A stretch of DNA of 5,351 bases from an uncultured Solirubrobacteraceae bacterium. Its GTDB lineage: Bacteria > Actinomycetota > Thermoleophilia > Solirubrobacterales > Solirubrobacteraceae. Each line of letters opens with the position of its first letter. Position 1 is the stretch's first letter. The position numbers were made by a program, and so were the translations under genes. This document shows, piece after piece, positions 5,079 to 5,351 of this stretch. Where the stretch lies: contig CADCVT010000382.1 of NCBI GenBank assembly GCA_902806215.1, forward strand, positions 1-5,351. Reading direction: 5' to 3'. The notes below the pieces were generated by a model, which ran no database searches, had not been told where the DNA came from, and saw only the letters and a program-made list of their open reading frames with translations.

Positions 5079-5351
5079 TCAGACCTGGTCGACAGGGCGG
5101 GGCCCGGGCCCGACGTACTTCGCCGTCGGGCGGATCAGCCGGGCCTCGCGCTTCTGCTCGAGGATGTGCGCGCTCCAGCCCGCGACGCGCGCGCAGGTGA
5201 ACATCGAGGTGAACATGTCGGCCGGGACCGCCGCGGTGTCGAGCACGACGGCGGACCAGAACTCGACGTTCGTGGCGAGCACGCGGTCGGGCTTGCGGGC
5301 CTTGAGCTCGGCGAGCGCCGCCTTCTCGAGCGCCTCGGCGACCTCGAAGCG
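5079..5351 (-). CDS. Citrate synthase, C-terminal part (runs off the window)
   Basis: The last 90 residues of a citrate synthase, which condenses acetyl-CoA and oxaloacetate to citrate in the TCA cycle; a 2-methylcitrate synthase role is possible for this actinobacterial subtype. Recognisable stretches are ATNVEFWSAVVLD, PADMFTSMFTCARVAGWSAHILEQ and RLIRPTAKYVGPGPRP before the TGA at 5081-5079. The arginines equivalent to E. coli GltA Arg387 (in CAR-VAGW) and Arg407 (in LIRP), which hold citrate, are kept. The position of the GltA catalytic Asp362 (PNVDFYSG) is Glu here (TNVEFWSA, codon 5264-5262). The GTG at 5282 is internal, since the frame stays open to 5351. The gene is convergent with the secreted-protein gene, with 3 bp between stop codons. 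It resembles the mycobacterial CitA type, but with only the C-terminus visible I do not assign a symbol. Confidence 0.95.
   Translation of the reverse strand, partial: RFEVAEALEKAALAELKARKPDRVLATNVEFWSAVVLDTAAVPADMFTSMFTCARVAGWSAHILEQKREARLIRPTAKYVGPGPRPVDQV

Noticed and set aside
5100..5111. GGGCCCGGGCCC, a perfect GC palindrome near the convergent gene ends, as a terminator
   Set aside because: It has no loop space and no T-run, and it simply encodes the GPGP of the citrate synthase C-terminus.
21..5351. A defence, toxin-antitoxin or biosynthetic gene system
   Set aside because: Apart from the MarR/MFS pair and the MOSC/small-protein pair, the neighbours are on different strands with their own starts and no shared theme; nothing resembles a known or plausible multi-gene system.

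Overview
This window looks like one end of a short-read contig from a GC-rich actinomycete. The best guess is class Thermoleophilia, order Solirubrobacterales. Three things point there: codon third positions are almost all G or C; the partial citrate synthase has the actinobacterial type of C-terminus; and the secreted protein ends in a cysteine-clamped, Arg/Lys-rich module that I associate with Solirubrobacterales exported proteins. The order-level placement comes from memory of such proteins, not from a search. Bases 1-20 are not genomic: they equal the 3' end of the Illumina TruSeq adapter, so real sequence starts at about base 21.

Layout. From 21 to 905 (+) runs the 3' part of a winged-helix protein of the HTH_42 / AlkZ-YcaQ family, its N-terminus cut off by the contig end. 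A MOSC-domain protein follows at 938-1615 (+). Three bases after it comes a 66-residue single-span membrane protein at 1619-1819 (+), probably cotranscribed with it. The end of that small gene overlaps the end of an MFS transporter on the other strand (1782-3029, -). The transporter is divergent from a MarR-family regulator (3044-3481, +) with only 14 bp between start codons. A secreted Asp-box, probably beta-propeller, protein follows at 3525-5075 (+). Three bases after its stop, in convergent orientation, is the C-terminal end of a citrate synthase (5079 to the window end, -).

How the genes relate. The only pair whose arrangement suggests a functional link is MarR and the MFS transporter: a classic divergent regulator-transporter layout in which the promoter and ribosome-site signals overlap. 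The rest looks like ordinary housekeeping and accessory chromosome. There are no mobile elements, CRISPR arrays, RNA genes or defence genes, and no gene-free stretch longer than about 50 bp.

The most informative pattern is regulatory. Three forward genes (MOSC, MarR, secreted protein) lack a Shine-Dalgarno sequence and instead carry an ACTAG-type -10 box (TAGnnT) ending 6-8 bases before the ATG. That is the spacing expected for leaderless transcripts starting at or near the start codon. The two genes without this motif at their start (the small membrane protein and the TTG-started MFS gene) have clear Shine-Dalgarno sequences. I do not see a convincing undescribed multi-gene system here.
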